A stretch of 64,000 nucleotides of DNA. Source: Rhopalosiphum padi. Lineage: Eukaryota; Arthropoda; Insecta; Hemiptera; Aphididae. The stretch spans positions 43,564,152-43,628,151 of the forward strand of contig NC_083597.1 of NCBI RefSeq assembly GCF_020882245.1, given 5' to 3'. The notes under the pieces were generated by a model, which did not search any database, was not told the origin of the DNA, and worked only from the letters and a program-made list of their open reading frames with translations. The position numbers and the translations under genes were made by a program. This document shows positions 22,983 through 35,320 of this stretch, piece after piece (position 1 is the first letter of the stretch; every line of letters begins with the position of its first letter).

Positions 22983-25821
22983 AATTTTCGAACTCAGATT
23001 TTAGATAATGTATTAACGTTATTATTTCTTATGAATATATATTTTATAGTGTGATATCAATCAATATTTTCTCTAGTCATGTCTTTCATTTTTTTCTTTT
23101 TTTTAAATTTATTTATTGAAAACGAATTGTAAACAAAAAAAAATCATAATCAAGTAATTATTGCAAACTTTAATAATATCAATTCATAGAATGAAGATTT
23201 TGTGATTAATTAACTAAGTCAAATGACGTAATATAATTTCATAAAATTAAGGTAAACTGTCTATAATTTGCTTCCTTATGTGTGCTGGTGATTAAAACGT
23301 GTAAATAATGGATTATGTATCTATTATGTATATCATAATGACAACATTACTGTATAAATAACCGTTTAAATAGTTTACTGTTAAATTTAATATATTATTT
23401 TTAACTGTTTATTGCTTCGACTTAGAAAATGGTATAAGCGGATGGCTCTTTTTATCAAACATTTTTATTATCAAATTATATTCATTCGTTACTATATTTG
23501 ATATTATGATACAGATAAATACCTACAAATAAAAAAAATATTATGATAGTTTTGAGGAAATGGTGAGTTTAAAATATAGTATAATTATAAACCTTTTCAT
23601 AGGTACGACGCGTAAGAAAATGAGTTTTATCATAAAAAATAAATGAAAACAAAATTTAGAATAATAATAAAAAACCATTATTTTTTCCAGATGTTTTTAA
23701 GTACTTATTCTTCATTTATTTATTTATTAATTTTTTTAAAGAGTAATTTATTTGCTACCTAATATACAATGTATAAGTTCACTGTTGGTCTTAATATTGT
23801 CCATATAATATGCAACAATACCATATTTTTGTTAAACAAGAAAAAGTATCTCTTTATAGTAGTATTTTATGTTTATAAATTATATATGTATATATTTTTA
23901 TGGTAAATTTAATAATTAATGATTTCATACATTTAGGATGAATAATAAAAAAAAAAAAACAGAAAAATGAACTTTTAATATTATAACAATATTCAAGTAC
24001 GATAAAGTGAAAATTAATCTTAAACAAATAATGCATACATCTAACATGTCCATCCAAATATAAAAATATAAAAAATGTGTTGAAGTAAAAAGAAACGTAT
24101 AGGTAGCTACGGCGTTTAGTTTGTTTGTGTCAAGCCAAACTTTATCAAAATTAACTTTCAAAGTTTATTTCCTAATAGGCACTCCCGTAACCAAACAGAG
24201 ATTTATAAATAGAAGAACATATTTGATTAGGTACCATAGCATAATATTTTATCTACGTTGTCGTGTCGTCGTCTGTTGTATTATTTATAATTAATAATTA
24301 TGTAACTAACCATACACACTAGAATCGAAAATTCCAGGAAATACTTGTATTAGTTTCAATACTGATAAGTTTCGTCAACAAAACACTGAAATACATGTTT
24401 AGTCATGTCATAAATGAAATCTATAGTCTACGCGTATTATACAATTACAAATTTTAAAATATAAACACAATTTATATTGTCATAATGTCATGTACACGTA
24501 CGTACATAATATAATAACGCTATATTGCAGCTAAAGAATACATTATTTTTCAAATATTTGACCATACATGAATTTTACGAATATAATATTTTAATTACTA
24601 ACTGAAAGAGTTATAACTTTTAAACAACAACTTCGTGAAATTATAAATGGTCAGGTAAAATGTATTAATGAAATGCTTGCTATAATGCTATATTGTTATC
24701 ATAGATAACGTGTACCTACTGTGAAGCATTTAATTTGGTCGTCGTTATACAAGTACTACAAGTACGAAACTTATCGAATTTAAATAAAATAAAAGTAAGA
24801 AATATTGAATGAATTGTTGCATGATGACTTTTTGTGCATGTTATTTATTTTGTTTTTTAATACAAATTGTCTTAACTATTTTAACCGTACAACTATGTTG
24901 TATAACGTTCATATCAATATCGCTTCAGTTGTTTGGATTGGGATTAGTGAATTAGACTTTAGACAGGTCACTCAATTGAAAGCGTGAAACGCTAGAACGG
25001 CATGTTGTCTTTATAAGTTCGAAAGTGATTAATCTTCGAGTTCTAAAAAAACTTGACCCTACTCACGTAATTTATTATAAATCGAATTTTGAACGACTGT
25101 TTAGAAAGTTTTTTTTGTGTATGATTCTAGACGCATAATCAGAATTTGATGTTTTATAAACCTATACTATATAGACTATAGACTATAGACATATAGTGGT
25201 ATATATAATATGGTATATTATATATATAATTATTAATAAGTAATAACTGTTGCGTAGTATGAAATAGTTGCAGACATTTCAGCAAAGATAGTACCTACTT
25301 CCTCATTTTCCCTCCATTGTAATGAAATAACTTTATTGTAAAGATGTTTTGTTTTGAAAGTTACTCGTTTAAAAAACGTGTACAAGATAATTGTTAAACT
25401 TTTTAAGTTACATTTTTTAGAAAAAATAAATTCAATATTATAAAACTTTACAATCAAAATATAAAAATCAAAATCTACTTTTATTTATTATTAATTATTT
25501 TTTAAATAAAGTTATCTCTATCAAATGCAATGTATTATTATTAAAATTAAATTGAATTTATAATATTCCATGCAAATTGAATTATATTTTGTATAAACAT
25601 GATGTTATTGTTAGTAATATAATGTTAAATATATTATTATATTTTTATTATCAATGCATAAAGTTATTATTATTGATCTTGATAACAAACCTTTTATTTG
25701 AAAAAGAAAAATATTCTTTAATAGTATCAATTTATAATTTTAATATATTATTTACCTGTTTAACAGTAATATTTTTACACACCAAAAACTCAATTTAATT
25801 TAATTAAATATATTGCATAGC
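22983..25821. other. AT-rich non-coding stretch
   Basis: No gene is supported. Open frames at 23854-24161 (minus), 24805-24987 (plus), 25233-25457 (minus) and 25577-25798 (plus) are 60-78 codons, rich in Ile, Phe, Leu and Tyr, and without domains. A short tandem of CTATAGA-like words lies near 25165-25192. Confidence 0.45.
25814..25821. repeat. 8-bp target-site duplication (left copy)
   Basis: TGCATAGC lies directly left of the MITE. The right copy at 26420-26427 is TTCATAGC, one mismatch. Eight base pairs is the duplication length of hAT transposons. Confidence 0.75.
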
Positions 25822-26419
25822 CAGTGGCGGCTCGTAGATAGGGGCGACAGGGCGGTCGCCCCCCCTTCTAAAATTATTATTTATTACTAATTTATAAGTT
25901 TAATATAAAATTTCAAATTTATATTGTAGTATAATATTATTGTCAAAAATAAAAATTAATTTTCCTATATTTACACTAATAAATATTATGAAAACATTAT
26001 CAGATAATGGGAGTTTACAATTTCTGAGAAACGATTACCAATAACAATTTGCCGAAATCCGCGAGCAGCGAATGCGATCTTGGGCGATGTTAAAAGTCGC
26101 CCGTCATAACTATGATCGGAATATAAAAACTAAGAAGGGGGAACACAATAATAACACTGCCGCCGCGCGCCGGGGCGATGATTTTAATCGCCCGATGCCC
26201 CGATATGCACGGATTCCGAACTTGCGTGTGTTTATTATTTACTTTTTGCCGTCGTAACTCATCGTAATCTATTATTATTTTATTATTTCATTATCATTAA
26301 ATATGTATTAAATTAATTAAATTAAATAACTATTATTAATATTATTTGTGTTCAATACTTTCCATAAATAAGAAATTGTATATCGCACTACAACTTTCAA
26401 AGCACACGAGCCGCCACTG
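25822..26419. mobile_element. hAT-type MITE with terminal inverted repeats
   Basis: The element begins CAGTGGCGGCTCGT and ends with the exact reverse complement ACGAGCCGCCACTG, giving 14-bp perfect inverted repeats. It is flanked by an 8-bp target duplication with one mismatch, diagnostic of the hAT superfamily. The 598-bp body has a G/C-rich block just inside the left end (GGCGGTCGCCCCCCC) and an interior with inverted GGGCGAT/ATCGCCC motifs (about 26083-26102 and 26173-26192). A 61-codon frame at 26072-26257 is not a transposase. It is a non-autonomous copy that would need transposase from elsewhere. The near-perfect ends suggest a moderately young insertion. Confidence 0.88.
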
Positions 26420-26427
26420 TTCATAGC
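26420..26427. repeat. 8-bp target-site duplication (right copy)
   Basis: TTCATAGC pairs with TGCATAGC at 25814-25821 on the other side of the MITE. Confidence 0.75.
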
Positions 26428-29177
26428 ATAGGTAAAAATCAATACTTTAATTAATTTATCAAGATTTGTAAAAAAATATTATTTCCGGCTAATCATTGTG
26501 AAGGCTAAGTGATTAAAAGAGAAAAAATAAAATATTATAATAATCTCACTTTCTATGTTCATATTATAAATAATTGACTTAATAATTTCAAACAATTTTA
26601 ATCAGTTTATTTAAAATACAATATATAATGAATTACTTAGCTTACAAGTAATGTCACTTATCCCAGTATAGGGAATAGTGATAAATTATAATGATATAAC
26701 TAATCGTACTATCATACACAATATGTATAAACATATATTTTAAAGTGATATTAAATCATTGCATTTAAGAAAATAATCTTGGTAGTGTTATAGATTATAC
26801 AGAGCATACAATATTTACATTTTCACTTCAAGTCATCAGCAGTTTATCAAATCTAGAAGTAGTTCTTACATTTATGGTAATAATAAGACTAATAAGTGAT
26901 GTATAAAAAAAACATAAGAATAGATATGCATTATAATTTCCCTCTTTAATTTTCCAATATTTGTGAACTCAGAAAAGTTTCATTGATTTTGATATTTTAT
27001 CTATTACAAATAGATAGGTATTATATTATTATAAAATAATATTTGACAGAATTCACTTTTCATAATTTGATCATTGATCAATGGTTTTTTGTTCTATAAG
27101 GTACTATGTTAAAAATATTTTGTGTACACATTTTTAATTATAATATGTTTAGTTCTGTGATAAATTTTACTCAACTAATATAATATCATAGTGAATGATA
27201 TAAATAGTAGGTTGAAAAATGTATGTTATAATAATTATATAATATCAAAATGAATTATAAGATAATACACAGTGCCATCTAGTAGACCATTTATGTTGCT
27301 TATTTGAATGAAAAGTTGTATCATGCGAAATAAACTGCAACGATGCCTTGTGTTCAAATATTGGTACTACGAAGAAAACAATTCGGTAGATGTCGTTAAT
27401 CTTTCCAAATTGTATTACAATAATAAATAAAATATTGTAATTTTTAATATTTTAAATACAAAAAGGTTTAATTAAAATTAATTAATAATATTAATTATTT
27501 TTAATTAAACTATTGTCATTACAGTAGGTAAATTGACAATTTAAAATAAAATATACAGTTTCAAAAATATCAATATGATATAAAATGTAAATTATTATCA
27601 TATTATTAAAATACATAATATAAAATTAACACTAGTACCAGTGGTACCTATTTAAACATATTAAGCTATGTTTAAATATATTGAACTAAATCTTTCCAAG
27701 TGTTATACAATTTTCATAAAGTTAACTTTAGAAACTTTTTGTAATTACATTTATGAATATTTATTGAGTGAAATATTATATTTAAAATAAAGTAGAGGGA
27801 TCAGAAATATAAAACAAGATAAGGGGAAATATAAAAAAATACACTCCATGCACTATATTGAATTGTTCATAATATGAACGGTATTAATAATATGGAAAGT
27901 AAAGTTACAACCAAAAAAAAAAAAAAATATTAGTTTGAAAAATTGTTGTAAAATAACATGTCTTACAATATAAAAAACAAATGTATCATTATTAATAGTA
28001 ATAACTAATAATATTATAGCACATAATTTATATTAGATAACTATGATTGCGAGACAAAGGCTTATTAAATGGAGTATAGTGATTAAAACACAAACAATAA
28101 AAATAATTAAATTTTAAAATGGTTGTAACTTGCTTTAAAATAAAAATTTAAAAATAAACTTACGCAGAATTCTATATTATTTGTATCTTAAAATATAATA
28201 ATAATATGTCAATTATCTCAAGTAATTTATTTTATTTATTAGTTCAAGAGTAGGAGGTAATCAAGATAATAATTAAAAAGTTAGGTGACACGAGGCAATC
28301 GCTCAGTTCATAGAACCGTGTTAGCACTACCACATGATCATGTATAGTTTATAGTTTATGAAATAAGAATAACGAAAAAGTTGATAAAATAATAATTTTC
28401 ACCCACGCGGCCCACACAAAACTACTCAAAAAGTCAAATTAGTATCCCGGAGATTTTACAATCGTTTCTAGTCCATTTAATCTTACCGTATTTTTTAATC
28501 CATGATGGCATGATTTAATATAAAATACTTCTTATTATTAAAAAAAAAAAAACTCAAAATTAGGTACTAATTTTGGAACTCACAATTTCCAGACATATTT
28601 TTTTAAGGAATTTAAAAATATTAATTCATTCGAAATAAAAATCTTATACGTATTAACATCGTATATAGGCGTGTTAAAGTTTATTTTCCACAGTACAATA
28701 TATTATGTATATCGTTACTCTTCATCCAAAACAAAGTCCAACATTTCAATTATTTTTCAGACATTATATTCGAGTAAATCCTAATTAATTTTAAAAGATG
28801 TTTAATAAATAGTTTTAAATTTCCACTAAGTCATTTCTATAGTTTCCTAAATACATAAATAAATACTCGTAATTTCAGTTCATTACTTAATATGTTATGG
28901 GAAAGTCTGATCTATTCATAGAAAATAATATGCAATCGCTAATTAAATCAATTAAGTTCAATTTTATGCCCATGTTGACGCTACAATATTTTAAATAATA
29001 AAAACAAAATTGTTTAAAATTTTAATTATTTGTCAACAAAATAATAAAAACAATACTTGTATATATACATTGAAAAATTCATGATATATGTCTCACCGAT
29101 CATCATTCACAATATTATGTCGATTACAGTTAAAAATATCTACCTATTTTTATATAGATTTTTTTGCTAATACTTAC
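26428..29177. other. AT-rich non-coding stretch
   Basis: No gene is recognised over 2.7 kb. The sequence is AT-rich with scattered poly-A tracts and no open frame with domain content. It looks like intron or intergenic DNA. Confidence 0.5.
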
Positions 29178-29255
29178 CATTAACGCATTCAAAAACTAGA
29201 TTTTCTTCCTCGACGGTTTCATTATGATCGGGTATAATAATATGTGTTGGAACAG
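29178..29255 (-). CDS. Candidate small coding exon (unrecognised)
   Basis: On the minus strand, 26 codons read VPTHIIIPDHNE and then TVEEENLVFECVN, directly followed by a strong 5' splice site, G|GTAAGTATT. The amino-acid mix is unlike the Ile/Lys/Phe/Tyr bias of chance frames here. The 3' splice site would be the AG at 29256-29257, but its upstream tract is not pyrimidine-rich, which weakens the case. No family is recognised, and the flanking exons are not identified. Confidence 0.2.
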
Positions 29256-29828
29256 CTCATTTCTTAATCGATATTTTGATCCATAAACATGAACAATATT
29301 ATTTTCTGTTGAAAATTATTATTGTAGTCAATATCCAGCTCACGAAAACGAGATCGAAAAGTTGCATAATATTGCAATTTGAGTTGGTAGCATATGAACA
29401 GTATTTACATTTGAATTGTGTTGCATACGACCCGCGTTTATTTTTTTAATGTCGAATTAAGTTTGATTGAAATTTCGTGATAAATTTACAAATAAAAAGC
29501 GTCTTCTTTATGGTTAAAATAAACGTCAATCTTTGAATAAATTGATCATTAGAAGAACAATATCAGCTGTCAATTTACACGACGAATAGGAAAATTGGGC
29601 AAGCGTTCCTTACCATAGAGTAGCTATATTTATAGTAACTCCGCGAAAAAAAAAATATATATATATAAAGTGATAATGTGGTAGTGATAACACAATCGCA
29701 CAATGCCGCGATTACGCAACGTTAAGCAAAAGTGGGTATACCGCCATAGATAAAATATTATACTAAAAAAAATTTTAAAAATATACTATTATATATTTAA
29801 TCTATGGTACCGTTCTGTTGTACATTAG
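29256..29828. other. AT-rich stretch between two candidate exons
   Basis: Nothing is recognised. It lies between a minus-strand candidate exon and a plus-strand one, so it could hold a divergent promoter, but no core promoter motif stands out. A short (AT)n tract lies near 29655-29667. Confidence 0.3.
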
Positions 29829-29960
29829 GTGCCGAGTGGATCACTGTTATGGATGTGATAAATGTTCATTCAATGTTATATCATTGTATACAAAAAAAGA
29901 TTTTGAGCGGAGACGGTCTGCCAGCAGACATTAGCCAGCAGCCTATTATAACATCACTGG
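29829..29960 (+). CDS. Candidate 132-bp phase 1-1 exon (unrecognised)
   Basis: The segment follows a pyrimidine-rich acceptor (TTCTGTTGTACATTAG) and ends at a strong donor, CTGG|GTAAGTAT. It is open for 44 codons and enters and leaves in phase 1. The 3' half reads ILSGDGLPADISQQPIITSL, which looks protein-like. The DNA is more GC-rich than its surroundings and contains a direct repeat of GCCAGCAG (about 29920 and 29934). An alternative first exon starting at the ATG at 29804 is possible. No homologous family is recognised. Confidence 0.22.
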
Positions 29961-30109
29961 GTAAGTATATTTCGTTATATTATTATGTTATTACATGCAG
30001 TAGATATTATGCATTATGCAATATATTTAAATTTAATTAACAGATAACGGAATCAAATTGATTATTATGGACCTAAAATTTGCCTCATTATGGGTTAATA
30101 ACCACTAAC

Positions 30110-33100
30110 CAGCTTTGAGATTCATCTAGAATTTAGATAAACATTTAGATAGTTTTTATTTTATCTAGATAAACAGTGGGAAATTATCTAAATAATTGTC
30201 GTACATGTAAATTCCACTTGTACAGCTCAATTTGTTCATCAAGATAAATTTGTTTGTATTGCAATACAATTATATATATATATTTTTAACCTCACACAAA
30301 GGCCTCGATATTTCTCTAGTTCCGGCGCAGTAGTGCACTTAATATTTGCCATCCATTTAAATCCAATAGTTATCGGCTATTTGCATAGAATCTGCACGTG
30401 TATGGTGTACTTAATGACCTTTGAATTAGAGTGAAGCTATGTCGTAATTTTAAAAAACATCGTATAAATGAAATGAAAATTGTGAAAGTTTCATATTTTG
30501 CGATATTATCAATGGTTTATTTTCTTTCTCTGATGGAACAATAACCAAGCTTCCCAAAACGAACTTTACAAATGTATATATATATATATTATAATAAAAT
30601 ATTGATCTTATTTATAAAATTGATTATAATTTATGCAACTTACAGACTTTCTAATGAAAGATGCTAATTGCTAATACAGTTGTAGTAAAACGTGATCGTT
30701 TTTTGTCTATGGTCTGTGTCGGTGCCGCCTTACCCCATCTCATGGCACCCAGTTTTTAGCAAGTTTTAATAACATCGTAATATTATCATTTAAAACGATT
30801 GTCAATTGATTAATTTTGTCATAGTTAGATAAATCATTGTTTTTAAGTAAAAGTTAGTTGAAGCATAAACTTTAAAATTTAAAACTGTATCAAAATTAAT
30901 TAAATTCTATATCTGATAAATATTAATTTATGTTGTATTTAATAGCATCGTAAAAATATTATCCATCTATATTATCAGTGAGATATTTATGATTTAAATT
31001 TTACTACCGAAAGGTAATATAATATATGACATGAGTCATAACTACAAATTATTGCATATTATAGTTTGACCGAATAATTATTGCATGCTATACGAATTTA
31101 AATATACGCCTACTGATGGTAAGTGATTACTTTTTTATTCTGAAATTGTGGTTAATTATATTTTATTATATTATAGTAGTATTTTTTTTTTTTTTAATCT
31201 CTGTCGATAAATTGTCTGTGCTTTATAGAAAATTCGTTTGAAAATATGGCTTGAAACATGCCAAAACGTGTACCGTAATAAATTACGATGAATTAATACG
31301 GTTTAATAGAGATACTGTCTTATAATCAAAAAGTTTCATAGTAATTATTGACATGGATATATTATAAATTCATGTTTACCAAATGTTCATCAATCAGTTT
31401 CGAAAAATATTCTGATGAAATTCACTAAAATAGTAAATAGATGGTCAATAGTCGTTAAAAACACTGTGTTTTTATAAGTCATATTATTATAATAATTTAA
31501 TCAGAGTATCCACGGAGTTGACCAAACATTAAGACATAATATTACATTATCTGAATTCCACTGAAATAATATGTTATTTGATATTATTCAAGACCTAGGG
31601 AAACACAATATATATTATACGACATATACGCAGAATTAGATCCAAATAAAGAAAACACACAAATATTATCATTCTTGAGAAAACCCGGCTTGAATAATCA
31701 AATTATTTTATCATTTAAAAGTTATCGTATAACTTCTACTGTTATTGTAAAATTTTAAATTAAACACTTATATTGTTGGTGATATAGTTAAGGAGATCAC
31801 AAAAAGAAGACTCCTGTGGGGGGGGGCATGCCTGGCGTAAGCAAGGATCTCTTTTTATTCAAGTAATAGAGGAAGAGCCTATATGGGTAAAAGACCTTTA
31901 GGAAGACCCACATTGAGGTGGGAAGACTGTGTAAAAAAGGACTTTAAAACGTTAGAACCAGGAGTAAAATGGAAGGAAGCTGCAGAGGACAGAGACAGAT
32001 GGCAAGATTTGTATTTAGCGGTATGGTCTTAAAGGCCGAAACCAAGAAAGAAGAAGAAGATATTGTTGATGATGGTATAACGATCAATAAACAAAAATGA
32101 TAGTCATAATTTGATTTGATAACACGATTGATAATGTAGTCGATAAATTACAGTGTTGTTACAAAAATATTTACCAACGTAAAATATTTAAATATGATGA
32201 ATTATTAGTATGTAGAAATTATACAATGTCCATGATAGTTTTATCAGAGTATGCATTTACAAAACTTATCTTATAGTTTTCCGTCACTAATGAATCAATA
32301 ATTATACAGTGGACCTAAATTTAATAGTATTTATTCAAGACTTCTGTGTATATTTTTTCGAAAATGCTTAATATTGATTTAATTGTAATGAAAATAATTA
32401 GTGCAAGTGAAATAATAATAATAGATTCGAGGGCAACATTCAATGCGATTAAGATAGCAGTATTTAACAGTCTTTGTGTTATTACTCTACCCCTTGTAAT
32501 GACTAAAAAGAATAAAATAAAATCAAACATTTTATCGTATTGTTTAAATTTATAAATTATTTAAATCCTCTTATGAAACCAAGTCTATTGTAACGGACTT
32601 TTTATTTAATTATTATTAATATTATATTATTATATATTATTTTATTATATGGTACCTATAAAACTCTATTCGTCATTAAACCTTTTAAATATCATAGTTA
32701 TATATTTTATAATATTAATATATTATTCTGAAATAATAATTTATGCGATACGTGTTTACAATACAACACATTTATAATAAGTATTTGTAATGTTTTATAA
32801 CTTGATTTCCGATTTGTGTATTTCAACTATTTTCAAATACAACTCAATATAGGCTTTTCAATCTAACCATGACTGCATTTTAGTCGAACAATAATGAGTC
32901 GTTAGGTGTACTATAAATTATGGTTATTCAAATAAATATTGTCAAAATACACTGATTTATAGTAATTTCAATATTATTATATGACAGTATAAGCTTTATG
33001 CTAGGTAAACTATATTACCTACTATCTACGCGTAAAAAAATTATTTACCTATACATTATTCGTGTATTTTAATAGCCTCGTGCAAAGAACGTTGTTGAAT

Positions 33101-33701
33101 ATGATACAGTTAGAATAAATAAAATTGTTCTATGATATCGTTAATGTCTTCTACAGAAAAATGGTTAATATTTGTAGGAATTATAAAACTGTGTTAGTTA
33201 AATTTACATATAAGTTGATATATGTTTTTTATTATAATTATTGTAACATAGATGTTACCAGTGTTGTGTTCAAATAGTGAAAATAATATATAGATCAATA
33301 TGAAATTAGAATATTCAATTTTTTTCTAGACAAATAATATGTAGATACAACTGTTTTACATAGATTTTCATTTTACAATAGTTGATTTTTGTTAATGATT
33401 GACATACTGTTGGATTCTTGGCTGAGTAATTAGTTATTGGGAGAGGAATAACCAAAAAAGCTTATTTTATGTCAAAAATATGTTAAAGAATAAATAAACG
33501 TACAAAATACAACAAGTAAACGATTATTGAAAAAGATACATGCGAATTACACAACGTAATTAATCTAAATATTTATGTATATTTCCACAATTGTATTTAA
33601 ATCTTAGATACAAATTAGATACTTATTTATTTATTTATCCAGATAAAATGTAGGTACTCAATTTGTATCTAGATGATTTATCTAGATATCGCTCAACACT
33701 A
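30110..33701. mobile_element. Possible hAT-like element with subterminal ATCTAGATAAA repeats
   Basis: The left end CAGCTTTGAG is followed by four bases and ATCTAGA. The right end, in reverse complement, reads TAGTGTTGAG, then four bases, then ATCTAGA, so order and spacing are the same. Both ends carry clusters of ATCTAGATAAA-like words over about 100 bp (30124-30195 and 33603-33690), the arrangement of hAT subterminal transposase-binding repeats. The flanking 8-mers (CCACTAAC and GACGTTAC) do not match, so there is no target duplication. No transposase is recognisable inside, and a LINE relic lies within. The two ends may instead be independent solo copies. Confidence 0.3.
31790..32075 (+). 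pseudogene. Decayed LINE 3' end (endonuclease/RT C-terminal tail)
   Basis: The plus strand encodes the C-terminal tail common to RTE-like endonuclease/reverse-transcriptase proteins. After GDIVKEITKRRLLWGG and a frameshift, 31883-32029 reads MGKRPLGRPTLRWEDCV and continues through an A-x-DRDRWQ block to a TAA stop at 32030-32032. The consensus-like K/RRP-x-GRP-x-RW and DRDRW motifs are intact. A nine-G run (31818-31826) and a frameshift break the upstream part. The region ends in a GAA-rich tail (32044-32061), typical of LINE 3' ends with simple-repeat tails. It is 5'-truncated and inactive. Confidence 0.75.
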
Positions 33702-34429
33702 GACGTTACACACAATACACGTCTTACGCGCTCATAACGTCATTATATTGTATTTTACGTATAACTTCAGTGATTTTGAATTTTTGAGTATAAATATATT
33801 TTTATTTTTATTTTTAGTGGATCATTTAACATTATATTTGAAACTGCCATTTCACTAAATTATTATCTCAAATACTATTTTATTATACAATTTATAATTC
33901 AACATAGAAGTCGTGTATTTAATTGGTTGTTAACACGTTATTTCCGACGTTACAGATATTTACGTATTAAATTCGTTAATCGATAACGGTCCGACAGAAT
34001 ACTATTCGAAATCCACGTAAATCCAATTTAAAATCGATGTACCGAAATTGTATGTTTATTGCGATGATGGCTAATGAGTGTATTGTGTAATATTATTATT
34101 TAAACACGTCGAGAAAAGTAACCATATTAACATTTAAATGAAAAACCTCATACTTTACCTATACTTATTTGATTTCGGTTTTATGTGAACTCGTTTTAGA
34201 CTTTAACGTGCATTTTTGCATTAATTTGTAAAACAGATTTTTGCTTTATATTGTCCTTTGTTTAGTGGTATTAGGTATCCGTTTTTTGTTACTCTATCAT
34301 TGTTTTTTTTTTTTTGAAATTTTTGATAATACCTACAATAAAATAAGGTAATTTCAATCATCGATGATCAAAGCTTAACGTTTATAATCATATTGTATTT
34401 ATCATAATGTTTTTTCATCCTGAATTCAG
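33702..34429. other. AT-rich non-coding stretch
   Basis: Nothing is recognised apart from a T-rich tract near 34300-34316 upstream of a candidate splice acceptor. It is probably intronic or intergenic. Confidence 0.45.
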
Positions 34430-34623
34430 CGGTGGGCGTCAATGAAAACGACAAAATAAATGCATTTTTGAAAACGTGTCTTGTTAACGTGACGAATCGG
34501 ATATCTGTTTATAGAACTGTTGATTTTGTTCGGTTATTGCTGCTGACTGCAGAGGGAGGAAAAGGGCAGTGCAACTATTTTCTTCAAACCGTCAGCAAAT
34601 ACCGACGAACTCGTTGGTTATAA
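34430..34623 (+). CDS. Candidate terminal exon (unrecognised), 64 codons
   Basis: The sequence TTTTTTCATCCTGAATTCAG|C gives a plausible 3' splice site at 34428-34429. The open frame that follows starts in phase 1, the phase of the candidate exon ending at 29960, so joining the two would keep one frame (GCG, then GTG GGC GTC). It runs through VGVNENDKINAFLKTC and ends with a TAA at 34621-34623. No domain is recognised. Phase agreement alone has a one-in-three chance of being coincidence, and no AATAAA signal lies close downstream. Confidence 0.18.
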
Positions 34624-34779
34624 TATAATATTGTTATTATTATATTCGTGTCGTTCTTACGAACCGTTTATAATTTGTGCGTTACAACTATAATATAGTA
34701 AATATATTTTTTTCAGTTTTTAAATTAATCGCAATATACGTTTACGTTTTAAATCCTGTACCAAATTCAACCCTTTTCA

Positions 34780-35320
34780 TCTAATGTCACGGTGAACATC
34801 TTGACGTACCGTATACTACTGTAGATGACGTATAATATACAAGTCGCGTACGCTCGTGTACACGGGCCGCGTCAAATCTGACGTAACAGCTGTTGTTTGT
34901 TAATTTACGGCGACGACTATGCACTGATTGCGGTTAAGTAACACACGCGCGCAAACAACGATTTTTCTGAATATTACTATACGAAAAAGTAAACACACCG
35001 CGCAGCAGTCGTATTATTATATTGCACGCGCATAATATAAATGATATCACTAATTCCAAGACAACGCCGCTGTTTGTATATGGATAATATATTATAACTC
35101 AAAATCGGGCTTTTTGCCAATTATCGGTACATCCGAATCGGATCGTGTACAAGAAATGGCTACGATCGTAAATTCAATTCACATGGCAATTGAATTTACA
35201 TAATACCCAACGGGGAATGATATTTCTGTATGATCCGGTTTAGACGTAATGGATACGGAGGACGGTGACATCTTCCTATCGTCGGATTGTGGCTTAGCAA
35301 GATAAATATTTCACGAAAAT
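34780..35320. promoter_or_regulatory. CpG-enriched promoter-like region
   Basis: CpG content rises between about 34790 and 35060, with motifs such as CGCGTACGCTCG, ACACGCGCGC and CAGCTG. Small ATG-initiated frames follow at 35157-35204 (15 codons) and 35250-35306 (MDTEDGDIFLSSDCGLAR). These could be upstream or short frames of a 5' leader. A promoter is inferred from composition only. Confidence 0.28.

Noticed and set aside
26072..26257. 61-codon frame inside the hAT MITE
   Set aside because: It lies wholly inside a non-autonomous element and has no transposase features.
28285..28310. Shared word AATCGCTCAG with 40638-40647 as a dispersed repeat
   Set aside because: Similarity stops after about ten bases and is likely coincidental.
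32321..32555. Overlapping hydrophobic frames on both strands
   Set aside because: Antiparallel 69-codon frames of Ile/Leu-rich background composition with no conserved feature.
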